This document shows, one piece after another, positions 8,601 through 19,200 of a stretch of DNA of 64,000 nucleotides. The stretch comes from Hemileia vastatrix (taxonomy: Eukaryota > Basidiomycota > Pucciniomycetes > Pucciniales > Zaghouaniaceae). The position numbers were made by a program, and so were the translations under genes. The notes below the pieces were generated by a model. It was given only the letters and a program-made list of their open reading frames with translations. It did no database searches and was not told the origin of the DNA. The stretch is from positions 23,677,317 through 23,741,316 of the forward strand of contig JASXTE010000011.1 of the NCBI GenBank assembly GCA_030280995.1, read 5' to 3'. Numbering within the stretch: the first letter of the stretch is position 1; every line of letters begins with the position of its first letter.

Positions 8601-11147
8601 AAGTATGTTAGGATGCCATTTGGCCCTAAAAATGCTCCTTCAGTTTTCCAAAAAGTCATGGATAACACTTTCCATCAAGAAATTATTGAAGGTTGGCTCA
8701 TGGTTTATATTGATGATATTATTGTTTTTTCTAAAACTTTTGATGAACATATGATTCACTTAAATAGAGTTTTCCAAAAAATGGATAAAATCAATATGAC
8801 CTTATCTTTAAAAAAGTGTAAATTTGGTTTTCAATCTTTGAAAGTCCTTGGCCATGTTGTGTCAGGCTTACAAATTTGTGTAGACCATAATAAAGTTGCT
8901 GCCATTCAAAATGTGAAAGCACCAACTTCTGTAAGAGAAATCCAAAGTTTTTTGGGTATGTGTGGCTATTATAGACAATATATTAAAAATTATCAGGTCA
9001 TAGCTTTGCCTCTTACAAAACTAACCAGAAAAGATGTTGCTTTTCTCTGGAATGATGACTGTCAAAAAGCTTTTAATACATTGAAAAATTGCTTAATGTC
9101 AGCCCCTATATTGGCTCTCCCAGATTTTAACAAGCCATTTGTACTTTATACAGATGCAAGCTTTATTGGTCTGGGTGCTGCCCTTCACCAAAAGCAAATT
9201 ATTAATGATAAATCCTCAGAGGTTGTAATTTGTTATATTTCAAGAACCTTAAGAAATAGTGAATTGAAATATGGTGCCACTCAATTGGAGTGCTTAGCAG
9301 TTGTTTGGGCTCTTGAGAAACTTCATTACAACTTGGATGACCAAAAATTTGAGTTGGTAACTGACTGTAGTGCTGTGAAATCTCTCTTAAACCTCAAAAC
9401 ACCTAACAGACATATGTTCAGGTGGCAACTTGCTGTTCAGGAATACAGAGGAAGGATGACTATTATACACAGAGCTGGAAATGTTCACTCTAATGTTGAT
9501 ATGCTCTCCAGATTGCCTTTGCCAAATAATGACTCCAATCCTGCTTATGTACCTGAGGATGACACTGTTCATATACATGGTATATTTATAGTTGATATGG
9601 AAGAAGAGTTATTACAGTTAATACTGGATTCATATGATAAAGATTCTGACTTAAATAAATTAGTTACTATTTTGAATGATCCTAAGAATGCTTCAATTCA
9701 AGCGTTAATAAAAACTCTTCCTGCAAAATACCAAAATGCCTTAAATAAAGGAAAGTTTTCTATTGAAGATGGTTATATTTATTATAGAAGGAAGCTTACC
9801 AATGTAATTGTTATTCCTCCTTCAATGAAAGAAACTATCCTCAAACTTTGTCATGATGACATATTAGCTGGACATTTTGATCTTGAAAAAACATTGATTA
9901 GAATCAAAAACACTGCATGGTGGGCTAATATGTCTGAAGACACAAAATTATATGTTGAATCTTGTGATTCCTGCCAAAAATCTAAAAGGTTAACAGGTAA
10001 AAGAGCAGGGTTGTTACAACATATTGAAGCACCTAGTGCTCCCTGGCAAATCATTAATATGGATTTTGTCACTGGTCTTCCTGTTGCAGGTAAAGACAGC
10101 TTTAACTCTTGTTGGGTAATAGTTGATAGATTCACAAAAATGTGCAAATTTATTCCAACCCACAAAGATGTATCCACCAAGGAATTAGCTTTCTTATGGT
10201 GGTCTTACATGTTTAATATTATTGGTTTTCCAAAAGCCATTATCTCTGATAGGGATCCAAAATTCACTTCTGAGTTTTGGACCTCTTTGATGGATATTTG
10301 TGGCTGTGAGTTAAAATTGTCTACAGCTCACCATCCTCAAACTGATGGTCTAGCTGAAAGAATGATTCAAACTCTGGAAGATATGATTAGAAGGTATTGT
10401 GCCTTTGGTTTAGAATATAAAGACAATGACAGATTTACTCATGATTGGGTCACTCTTTTGCCTGGTCTTGAATTTGCATATAATAGCACTGTTCATTCTG
10501 TCACTGAGAAAAAGCCTTTTGAGCTTTGGTTAGGTTATGTCCCAAACACTCCTGCTCAGATTCTCAATAATAAATTACCTAAGTTGGAACTACATCCTGG
10601 TGTAAAATCTTTTATGCAAATGCAACAGCTATGCAGAAAACATGCTCAGAGTTGTATTGATAAAGCATTTGAATATGAAAAGAAAAGATGGGATAAATCC
10701 CATAAAGAATACACATTTAACAAGGGTGATGAAGTGTTGATCTCTACTGTCCATTTCAATTTACAAGGTAACCACAAATTAAAAGATCCTTTTGTAGGAC
10801 CATTTGTTGTTAAAAGAATGGTTGGTGATAATGCAGTAGAAGTTGTATTGTATTCTCCATATGATAGGAAACATCCTGTCTTTCCCATTTCTTTGCTTAA
10901 ACCTTATACTTCCAACAGTGACTTATTTCCAAAAAGAAGAGGAAGACCTAAGAAGAACCCTCAGGAAGTCACAGAAACAGCAGAAATTGATAAAATTCTC
11001 AATGATAGAATTATCACTTCTGAAAGAGGTACTGAATATTTATTGAGATATAAGAACAAATCATCTGAACATGATGCATGGATACCTGGCAAAGAAATTT
11101 CAAATCTGCCTGCTCTGTTGAAAAAATACAAAAAGAAAAAATCTTAG
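5655..11147 (+). CDS. Gag-Pol polyprotein of A1 with C-terminal chromodomain
   Basis: The frame is open from 4980, but the ATG at 5655 (1830 aa) overlaps the ORF1 stop (ATGGTAA) and is my preferred start. By nucleotide: helical Gag N-terminus (5900-6450); Gag core with NWPKLDQYPTFDG at about 6670; zinc knuckle C-x2-C-x7-H-x-C at about 7301; aspartic protease VLDSGAGGS at 7633; reverse transcriptase YIDD at 8706; RNase H YTDAS at about 9146; integrase zinc HH-CC (CHDDILAGH, CDSCQKSKR) at 9850-9990; integrase catalytic D, D, E in NMDFVTG (about 10060), SDRDPKF (10249) and GLAERM (10350); a chromodomain-like end (IDKILNDRI to DAWIPGKEI) at 10984-11130. Gag and Pol are in a single frame, as in several fungal chromoviruses. 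The chromodomain usually directs integration to heterochromatin. No broken motif is seen, so it is probably functional. Confidence 0.93.
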   Translation: MVSNLVDSHLGMFSNKSSSAGNIIEHGERTVKPVKRQLPVTSSPIDVISKLSFDEPLHLTSTSLINPSLAIKNDSVPPEIYNLIEKTSDEILKDTLDFNIVKDKHVRDVLIHENDRLNNLHLQCRVSSSVQDTAYLKIKETLNIVLSQQKQIRSDHRAISDRNISLHKTLSELKPVIEENYSFKNEIKSLQNELKKLKNDFHALSTKHSVSEDRNVLSLAKVNDQMSEIPRIRNYVSDLQEKFSTLTINNELNEISASKLHKNKGKKPEQSSSFLPHIPTIKQTDNESVKSFATSKKSCDNHAPAVSVNNEISEHLAKLQELLLMNNSNQKVDHPSSQKNWPKLDQYPTFDGDSSSDWQHFIQRIDNLKRSYKLPDEEIVSKLISLFSNVALMWYESVLLDNNHYTWNDWKSLIENQFGGSKFRLAQQRLYENTRYVSSSVEKPIVFLMKITKILRAIDPKMDYDIWRDKILYKLPNSLRDLIVARTEHVRENSSFINICNEVLLNHRYEPKNYLSKSYNDQNKPSIKLPEKSGKPSAPVAPKKYATNTCYKCNKPWQKGHVCDKKIHLVEQNEDTDELELDVNNSSSDCESNISYDNESVKDVLMLEHDVHHLNNISEDCVLNLSSVENAEIIKDITNNSIPISPLKAPVIINGKNVDVVLDSGAGGSVVSEKALASVDKEYLSKLLPITSEKWRGYGSTLFPIGKYKTSVFFKYNGGFVRAICEFVVMKNDNLSNWFIMGNDILTMFGVKLDPANNCFTLGMNGKRKFKISSPKPSGHLLKSCNSLTQCKGRTTTEMDDLLHEINTASFGDHLTNEQKDSIVASITSFPMAFAHGSHVLGIVQEEMKITLSCNLSDIPPSLKKKPYPASPSKRKDIEDNIETLLKMNIIEKVDVTPKYCVISPVLISYEKDKARLCGDYRALNTYTVDDIYPLPRINSIHATLQGAKFISCLDGNKGYHQVPVEKNSQNFLLIATHMGIYKYVRMPFGPKNAPSVFQKVMDNTFHQEIIEGWLMVYIDDIIVFSKTFDEHMIHLNRVFQKMDKINMTLSLKKCKFGFQSLKVLGHVVSGLQICVDHNKVAAIQNVKAPTSVREIQSFLGMCGYYRQYIKNYQVIALPLTKLTRKDVAFLWNDDCQKAFNTLKNCLMSAPILALPDFNKPFVLYTDASFIGLGAALHQKQIINDKSSEVVICYISRTLRNSELKYGATQLECLAVVWALEKLHYNLDDQKFELVTDCSAVKSLLNLKTPNRHMFRWQLAVQEYRGRMTIIHRAGNVHSNVDMLSRLPLPNNDSNPAYVPEDDTVHIHGIFIVDMEEELLQLILDSYDKDSDLNKLVTILNDPKNASIQALIKTLPAKYQNALNKGKFSIEDGYIYYRRKLTNVIVIPPSMKETILKLCHDDILAGHFDLEKTLIRIKNTAWWANMSEDTKLYVESCDSCQKSKRLTGKRAGLLQHIEAPSAPWQIINMDFVTGLPVAGKDSFNSCWVIVDRFTKMCKFIPTHKDVSTKELAFLWWSYMFNIIGFPKAIISDRDPKFTSEFWTSLMDICGCELKLSTAHHPQTDGLAERMIQTLEDMIRRYCAFGLEYKDNDRFTHDWVTLLPGLEFAYNSTVHSVTEKKPFELWLGYVPNTPAQILNNKLPKLELHPGVKSFMQMQQLCRKHAQSCIDKAFEYEKKRWDKSHKEYTFNKGDEVLISTVHFNLQGNHKLKDPFVGPFVVKRMVGDNAVEVVLYSPYDRKHPVFPISLLKPYTSNSDLFPKRRGRPKKNPQEVTETAEIDKILNDRIITSERGTEYLLRYKNKSSEHDAWIPGKEISNLPALLKKYKKKKS

Positions 11148-11170
11148 CATTTTTTTTTATTGTTTTTTTT

Positions 11171-11182
11171 AGAGTGAGGGAG
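11171..11182 (+). other. Polypurine tract of A1
   Basis: AGAGTGAGGGAG lies directly before the TGTCAG of the 3' LTR and is purine except for one T. This is the plus-strand primer site. The 23 nt between the gag-pol stop and this tract are poly(T)-rich. Confidence 0.65.
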
Positions 11183-12326
11183 TGTCAGCCAGGCTATTCC
11201 AGGAGTCCAGTAAATGATATATAAATTATAAAACCTTAAAGAGTGGGTAAAACTTGTATTTAATGAATATAACTTAATATTTTATTACATAATGAAATTA
11301 TATAAGAATTTTATTATATACAAATGTTACATTAAATTTATTGGTTATATATATTTTTATATACAATTAAATTGAGCATAATATAATATATTCTAAAAGT
11401 AATGGCGCATTTTTATATATTTAATAATTATAAATTTATATTTGATTAATTAAAAAAACATATATTATAATTACAAGTGTAAATTTGATTTATAATATAT
11501 TTAAATTAATTACTTAAATTTATATATTAACTAATACCTCTCATATGACACTAAACAATTATTAAGGACGCTTCTTTTGACCCTTAATTGTGTTAGAAAA
11601 AAACAAATAAATTAATTTGAACTAAATTGAGATTAATTGATTGTTTTGTTGCGTCAAATTATTTTTGTTTCACTTAAAATGTTCTCTAATCAGGATGGAC
11701 CATCTGTTGGGAATTATATTTCTCATAGTTCCTATGTTTCCACTCTTGTTTAGTTATTTACTATTGTCACTTACTGATTTGGGGATTAATGGCGGGGAAA
11801 TTGGATTCTTAATTGGGCTTTTAATTAACTGTTTCATGTTTTTCTCTATATTGTTATGTTTCATTTACTCTTTTTGATATATTTGTTTTATTTCTTTCTA
11901 ATCATTGTATTTACTGATATAGTAGCGCTTCAGAGGACCCATTGCCTATAAAAGGGCCTTGGATAATCCCCTGTAGCCTTATCACTTATTATACACTCAA
12001 CAATTTAAATACAATTTTTATATTACGTTTATATTCTTTTTATTAGTAATAAAATTCTAATTAAAATTTTATATAACAATTTAAAAGGTTGCTTTAAGTC
12101 TGATAGTAATTATATTGGTTGCCGCGCAGAATTCTTACTTAAATAATATTAATATTTATAAAACCAAATTGTTATTTCTTCTCAGCTCACTCGTCGTTGC
12201 CTTTTCTCTCAATAAATTAAATAATTTTATTAGATTTTATTTTTTTTATTGCCTATACTCCTTTCCTCCTGCTCCTCCTCTCATTCCCTATTCTCTTTTC
12301 TCCTTCTTCTAGACGACCAGCCGACA
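11183..12326 (+). repeat. 3' LTR of A1
   Basis: Same length as the 5' LTR (offset 8043), with one difference found by eye. The final CCGACA is followed by the CTTTT duplication. Confidence 0.95.
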
Positions 12327-12331
12327 CTTTT
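12327..12331. repeat. Target-site duplication of A1, right copy (CTTTT)
   Basis: Identical to 3135-3139. Removing A1 plus one copy rebuilds the B LTR sequence as seen at 51585-51620. Confidence 0.9.
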
Positions 12332-13213
12332 AAGGGGTCATTTCCTCATTTTTCATTTATAAAAGATAGCTGTTTAATTTTGTTTTTCCTATTTTAAGGG
12401 CTAACCTTAAGTCTTAGGGTTAAGTGCTTAGTACCATTGGATAGAGATAATGTTTCTCTATATTTCATGTCCCAATGTTGTTATAGTGAAATTCCATGTT
12501 TTAAAGGTTTTAGTAGTTGTAGCTAATTTTTCTAAGTAGATTAGTTGTTTTTATTGGTTTTCTGGCTTCAGGGAGGCCGGGCCCCTTCAGGCGGCACCTC
12601 CAACGCGGGCGGCCCGCCTGCCTCTGTTTTAGAAGGTTGGGAGCGCTTCAGGAGGGTTTTTTATTCAATTTGGCGGGTACAGGCGCCAGGTTGGTGGGTG
12701 CGCATGGGCTCTTAGATAGAGGTCTGTGGGTACATAGTGAGAAGACAGTTTGGGGCAATCTTAATTATCATACAACCATCCAGATCTGATATCCTTGTTC
12801 CTCACTCAGTTTTCACTGTTTTCTGGACACGATTTGGCTGTGTTTGTTGCAAGTGAGTTCTTCATTCAACTTAACTTTGGCAACTGTTTCTCTGTTATAG
12901 TCTTGCAAGCTATAGCAAGTATTATTGCTGTCTCTGGTGTGGATTTGCCACCTACATCAAGTATCTTTTCTGTCTCTGGTGTAGACATTGTTCTAAATTT
13001 CAGTTCTTTGGTCTGGTAGTCTGTCTGGTGACTACTTTCTTGGCTCATCAAGCAGTCAAGTGTGTTGAAAAGGGGCTTTAGCAAAACAGGAACCAACTTA
13101 CTTTAGCAAGTAAATCTCACTCAATTTTTCTAAAGGGACAGGGGATTTTCTCTCTGGTTTTTCTCCAACTCCCTTTGTCAAGGCCTAAAGATAGTACTAT
13201 AGGATTGTCTACA
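12332..13213 (+). repeat. 3' LTR of B1, right part
   Basis: It continues the LTR after A1 and matches 51607-52492, ending GGATTGTCTACA. A small - strand reading frame (12866-13096) is also found in the B3 LTR but looks like conserved noncoding sequence. Confidence 0.85.
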
Positions 13214-13658
13214 ACGTGGATACACCTTTGAATAATTTTTAAATTAATTGAGATAAAAATAAATTAAGAAAAATAATATCAATAAGAAAAGATGAAATAA
13301 ATTGAAATCAAAGAAATTAATAAAAACTTAGATAGAGATAAAAAAGAAAATAGCATTTCTGACCAATTGATTAGCCTTTCCCTACCAATACTAGCCCAAA
13401 TCCAGGTAACCATGACGTGGTGACATCATATAATATAATTTGTGATTTTTTTTTTGCTTTTATATCCTAATAACCCCCATAAATATTAAAAGGAAAAAAT
13501 AGAAAAAAGAAAATAATCTAAAACCTATATCTAATCTAAACATAGACACAAAAATCAAAGAAAGAAAAATAAAATGTTCAACTCTACAGAAGGTCCTGTC
13601 CAACAAAATGATCACTGGGTAGGCTCCCTCCAATAAGTAAAAATGATGGGAGACAATC
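13214..13658 (-). other. B2 3' noncoding region, left of A2
   Basis: No gene. In reverse it matches the region of B3 after integrase, including the CCTGGAT..GGG direct-repeat block (near 13400, B3 60020) and CTCCCAT...GGAGGGAGCC (near 13625, B3 59780). It shows that A2 was inserted in B2. Confidence 0.7.
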
Positions 13659-15107
13659 TGTCAGCCTGAATAATCCCAGGAAGGAGTAAAAAGTACTTAT
13701 AAGTTATGTTAAACACATGGACTATACATTGGAGCAATAAATTAGAGTACACAAATAGTATACATAAGTAAAATTATGATAATATACAATATATGGCATT
13801 ATAACACCTTATATACACTAATATATCCACCTTTTATAATTCTTATGTACTAAATATTAAGTTAGAATATGTTAGGGTAATCTTAAGAACCTTAAATATA
13901 AGGCTACATAATTTTTAAGTACACTTAAAGCTGTTATTTTCTTTGTTTTATGTAAAAAAAGAAATGTGCTTTAAATCACTTAAAAGATGATTATATGTGC
14001 TATAAATTTTATAATATTAAAAATGTGCTTTGAAAGATCAATTTATTTTAATTAGGAATATTTATTTGGTTACTCAAATGCATAAAAATAACACTTTTCA
14101 AATTTGGTGTTTTTTATGCCAGAAATGGCTTCTGTGTACTGGCCACATACTGCCTGCATTTTTACGTGTGGATAGCTTCATTTTTAGCAAAGATTGCTTT
14201 TTCACACTATAATACCCCAAATTCTATGCCCACTGTGGGGAAACACACTAAAATAGGCAACAGGTGCTTATTTAGTGTCCTAGCAAAATATAAATGCATT
14301 GACCCTCTTTATATGCACTAATTTTATTAATAACCTCATTCTTGGTGCTTTAATTCACTACCATGATTAAATTTGCCTAAATTTGTGAAGTATTTACCTG
14401 TGCGAGCGCCTTCCAAAGACTGCATGTAGTTACCCCACATCTCACACCCTTTTTTGGGGTTTTTGGTGGTTTCTCAGTCAATTTTGGTGATTTTTGAAAG
14501 GGGATTTCACATCATAGTATAATGTCATGATTTGCCCCAAAATTTCTGAAGTTAATTCCCCTTATTATTAACTATTAATTAGTCTTAATTTTCCCTGTTT
14601 TGGCCTTTTATATTAATGTATAATAAGCATATATTCATATTTTTGCTTATTCTTTATTTTTGATGGATTACCACTATTACTACAGGATTTTGGCAGATAA
14701 TATCATTCTAATTATGTTACTAGTCACTATTTTTGGTTCTGAACATGTATATTATCTAAAATGTGGCGTCATTAACTGTGTATTGAGGTGGTAAATCATA
14801 GGGGTCATTGGGGAAGTAATTGTGTATAAAAGGAGGATGTTTTTGGTCTTATTTTCTTCATTCTTTATCATTAAAATTTAAACATATAACCAATAAAATT
14901 ACAATACATATCAATAGTTTTTATACTCCATTAATTAAATCTATCTTTCTACCAACTATAAAGATTGTAAGCCATATATAATTAGTGAGATTATAATTAC
15001 TGATACCCTGATATTGAGTTATATTTTAATAATTTTTGGATTTGTACTACAGTATTTATATAGGACCATTAAATTCTTCTACAAAATTTACCATTCAAGC
15101 TAGTTCA
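13659..15107 (+). repeat. 5' LTR of A2
   Basis: TG...CA ends; a TATA box TATAAAAG at 14825-14832. It diverges from the 3' LTR at many sites, so the insertion is old. A stretch GCCAGAAATGGCTTCTGTGT and conserved neighbours occur in both LTRs. Confidence 0.85.
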
Positions 15108-15724
15108 CGTTGTGGTGATTCAAACCTGGGTAGGCCTTTGGAGTGCATATTTGGCGGTATTTGGTATGTAGGGTGTTATTGGGGTTATGGTGTTATAAGT
15201 GGATAGTTATTAGTGTTTCTGGAGGCTTAAGAAAGGGTCACTTATTATGTCTCAGCTTAATTTTCTTAATTTTCTATTCATTTTGGTATCCCTATGGGTG
15301 GTTACCTTGTTTTATAGGGTAGTTATGGTGTTGTTATTGGTTTTTATTGGAAGTTTATTGCTTAGTGGTGCATATGTAGGCTTATTCTAGGGTCACTTGC
15401 TATGTCTCAGCATACTTTCCTTTATTTTCTTTAACAGGACTCTTAATCAATTTTTATTGGTTTTAAAATTCATTTAACATTTAGAATGAATCTTACTGAC
15501 AGATTTTCTATTTTTAAATTTAAAAACACAGCTAAATATTGTAGACCAGTTAAATCAAGTGGCCACATGAATGAAAATTTGACTTTTGGAACTTATAAAT
15601 TCACTTCATACCTACAAGTAAGCAATTAAATTGTCTTCAGTGGTAGTGATAAATACTGATAAAACTCCTTTTTGTAGTTTTCAAATCTAAAATTTCAATT
15701 CTTTGATTAAATTACACATAAAAA
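15108..15724 (+). other. Leader of A2
   Basis: No gene seen. TGGTGATTCAAACCTGGG lies five bases after the LTR and may be the primer-binding site, but I cannot match it to a tRNA 3' end. The phrase AGGGTCACTT(A/G)(T/C)TATGTCTC occurs twice (near 15233 and 15391), part of a roughly 160-nt direct repeat. Confidence 0.4.
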
Positions 15725-16216
15725 TGTGTGACAACAATGATATTGTGAGTAATAAGGCAAAACCTTATAGCTTAAGACCTAGAGCTGAAAGACAGAAACA
15801 CTCTAAAAATGTCTCTGGAGGATAGGTAAAAACTGTTAAAACAGATATCAATAAAGAAAACAATAAATACCTTACAAGAACAAATTCACTCCATCTTCAC
15901 TCTACTGAACACCTTGACAATAAGAGTCAACAATATAGTGGACCAGATAAACAATCTGGAGAAAAGAGCAGCTCAGGGTCTCGTCAAAGTCAATCAAGCT
16001 CTAGTAGAAAGAAAGGCTAAACCACCAACAGTGGCACACAACAGTTCCATAGAAACACCTCCAGCCCAAGAGGAGGACCTAAAAATTACTGTAAGAAAAC
16101 GCAAGTGAGATTGGTACTGCCGAATCTACAACAACCCTCAACAGCAGGGCTCCAGCAGTCACCCTCACAGGGGAAAGCCAAGGAGAGGCAGGGGAAGTGG
16201 AATAAGACCTTGGTGA
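15725..16216 (+). pseudogene. ORF1 of A2 (decayed homologue of A1 ORF1)
   Basis: A short first exon (ATG at 15725, seven codons, then GTGAGT at 15746) mirrors exon 1 of A1, again in phase 0. A possible acceptor at 15844 (AAAACAG) leads into the frame that encodes a coiled coil (INTLQEQIHSIFTLLNTL then NNIVDQINNLEKR). An in-frame TGA at 16106 stands where A1 has Trp in KWD. Beyond it the frame continues with D-x6-Y, a Gly/Arg-rich basic stretch (GKPRRGRGSG) and ends PW-TGA at 16214-16216, directly over a GTGAGT. A1 ends PW-TAA over GTAAGT. The acceptor choice is uncertain. Confidence 0.6.
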
Positions 16217-16286
16217 GTCATCTATCTTCTCAAAATCAATTATATAATCCTAACAATGAATTAATATAGATAATTAAATTGATAGA

Positions 16287-19200
16287 GTGTTAATGGATAT
16301 AATTGATAAGGATTTAAAGAATTGTTCATTTGAAAATAACATGTTAAACTTGTCTTTAAATGATGACAATGTACATAGTTTTATTGACCACCAGGATAAT
16401 GCTATTAATATAAAAATGGAACCAAATGAATTAAATCTTGAACCTGATGATGAGTCTTCTGAATTTGACACAGAAAGAATTGAATATTTTCTAAAAGAAA
16501 ATCCAATGGAATCAAAAATAATTATTAAATTATTATTAAGAATTGAAAAATTGGAAGAATTCTCTAGAGAGTCAAAAAATAATACAGAAAGTGTATTATT
16601 AAACCTCACACAATCATTGAGTACAACATCCAATAGGTTAAAAGTTATTGAGAATTCAAATAATGAATTAATCAATGAAAATAAAAGATTAAACTCTGAG
16701 ATTAAAAATTTGGAAAATAAATTGGAACATTCTCAGAATATTATGACTACCATAGAGGGACATGTAAAATGGTCTTTTTCAAATGTGAATGATACCTCAA
16801 CTCATGTACCTGTAATAAAAGATAGGTTAGAAAGAGTAGAAATTGAAGTAGCTAACATTTTGAAAAATAATGATAAAATAAATGATAATACCTCTTATGT
16901 GGAAAGAGTACCAGTTTTTATGAAACACTCTGATGATAAACCAATGATTGAACATGAATATAGTGTCATGGGCTCTGAGAATATAAAATCAGTAAAAGAT
17001 GAAATAAATAATCATCTTTCTAAAGTAAGTGAATTACTCAATATTCCTCAGGTTAGGGAAGCAAAAATTAGCCAAAAGAATTGGCCTAAGTTAGATCAGT
17101 ACCCTTCTTTTGATGGGGTTTCAAGATCTGATTGGCCACAATTCATTCAAAGAATTGATAACTTATAATTTTCATACAAATTACCTGATGAATAAATTAC
17201 ATCACAATTGACATCTTTATTTACAGATGTGGCTTTATTATGGTTTTAATCTTTATTGAGTGAGGGAATTAACAACTACTGGAATGAATGGAAGGTAGTA
17301 ATTGAAAGGCAATTTGGTGGCCCAAAATTTAGAATCACTCAACAAAGATTGTATGAGAAATCCAGATATAATCCAAATTCTGGAGATAAACCCATGGTAT
17401 TTTTAATAAATTTAATAAAAGTCATGAAAGCCATGGATTCAAAAATAGATTATGATGAGTGGAAAGAAAAAAAATATATAAATTGCCTATATCAGTCAGA
17501 GACATTATTGTAGCTAGAACTGAAACCATCAGAGACACTTTTGGGTTTATTAATATATGCAATGAAATATTATTGAACCACAAATATGAAACCAGGTATA
17601 ATAATTACAAGCAAAGTGTTGAGGTAGTAAAACCTACTACAAATAGGTTACCAGTGGAGAAGAAAAAACCTTCAGCTCCCTTGTGCCTAAAAGACAAGAA
17701 AATAACACTTGCTACAAATATAATGAACCTTGTGCTAAAGGTCATACTTGTAAGAAAAGAATAAATGTTATTGAAGACTCACAAGATTCTGAAAGATTAA
17801 TTGTGAAGATGAAAAGGAGGAATCTAGTGAGGATTGTAAAAGTAACTTTTCTTACAGTGATAATGAAAATGAGATATATGTATTAGAACAGGATATTATG
17901 TTCTTGAATATACATCTTTAACTTCCATTGAAGAAGCTGAAATTATCAAAGATGTATTTCATGATACTTACAAAATAACAACTATTAGAGTGTCTGTTAT
18001 TATATGTGGAAAAGAAATGAATGCCATTCTTGACACTGGGGCTTCAGGTAGTGTAGTTTCTATTAATACTTTAATGAAACTAGATATTAAGTATAAGGAA
18101 GAACTAAAACCTGTACAGAAAAAGAACTGGAGGGGTTTTGTTTAAGTATGAAATCCAATTAGAAAATACAAAACACCTGTATTCTTTAAATATCTTAATG
18201 TAAATGTAAGAGCAGTGTGTGAATTTGTGGCAATGGATAATAATAATTGTAGTGATTGTTTTATTATTGGCAATGACTTATTGACCAAATTTGGCATCAA
18301 ACTAGATCCTGAAAATAGTTGCTTCACTATAGGTGTAAATGGGAAAAGAAAATTCAAGATTTGCTATGAAAATTCAGTTTATTCCATTTACCCTAAAGAA
18401 GAACAACTGCAAGGTGGAAGAACCACGTCTGAAGTGGTAGAATTGGAGAATGAAATCCAAAAAGCCTCTTTCAGTCCTCAACTCTCAAAAATTGAAGAAA
18501 ACAATATTTTAAGATTGATAAAATCTTATCCTATGGCATTTGCTCATGGTTCAAATGAGCTAGGATTGGTCAAAGACCATGAAATGAAAATCTTTTTAAG
18601 TTGTGATGAGGATAATATTCCTAGCAGCTTGAAAAAGAAACCTTACCCAGATTCTACTGCAAAAAGGAAAGACTTTAAGACAACATTAAAATGTTGTTAA
18701 AAATGGGTATTGTTGAAAAAGTAGACACAACACCAAAGTATTGTGTTATTTCACCAGTTTTAATCTCTTATGAAAAAGATTAGGTAAGATTATGTGGTGA
18801 TTACAGAGCTCTGATTACATTCACTGTGGATGATATTTACCCTCCACCAAGGATAGCTTCTATTCATGCTGCCTTACAAGGAGAAAAATATATTTCCTGT
18901 CTGAATGGAAACAAACTTTACCACCAGATTCCTGTGGAAAAGAATTCTCAGAATTTCTTACTCATAACCACACACATGGGGATATAAAAATATGTGAGAA
19001 TGCCTTTTGGCCCAAAAAATGCGCCTTCATTCTTCCAAAAATTGATGGATAGTATTTTTCATCAGGAAATGATTGAAGGATGGATTTAAGTTTATATTGA
19101 TGACATCATAGTGTTCTCAAAAACATATGATGAGCATTTAAATCACCTGAAAAGAGTATTTCAAAAGATGGATGAAATTAATATGACAATTGCATTGAAA

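Larger units (their letters stand above)
3140..12326 (+). mobile_element. Intact Ty3-type chromodomain LTR retrotransposon A1
   Basis: A complete 9187-bp element: two 1144-bp LTRs that begin TGTCAGCC and end CCGACA, a candidate primer-binding site, ORF1, gag-pol and a purine tract before the 3' LTR, flanked by CTTTT. Reading the LTRs against each other I find a single difference (TTTTC versus TTCTC, near 3640 and 11683). All pol motifs are intact. It is inserted in the 3' LTR of B1. It is the only element here that looks able to move. Confidence 0.95.
1..13213 (+). mobile_element. Ty3-type element B1, 3' portion, split by element A1
   Basis: This is the 3' end of a family B LTR retrotransposon; its gag-pol lies outside the window. 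Position 1 corresponds to about 60507 of the related copy B3. It holds, in order, antisense gene b (to 1483), a motif array (1636-2184), antisense gene a (2280-2884), a purine tract and the 3' LTR. The LTR runs from 2933 to 3139 and resumes at 12332-13213 beyond the inserted element A1. Joining the two LTR parts gives about 1090 bp, matching the uninterrupted LTR of B3 (51399-52492). Confidence 0.85.

Noticed and set aside
15108..15135. tRNA-like box (GATTCAAACC) after the A2 LTR
   Set aside because: It resembles a reversed tRNA T-loop but no other part of a tRNA is present; at most a primer-binding site.
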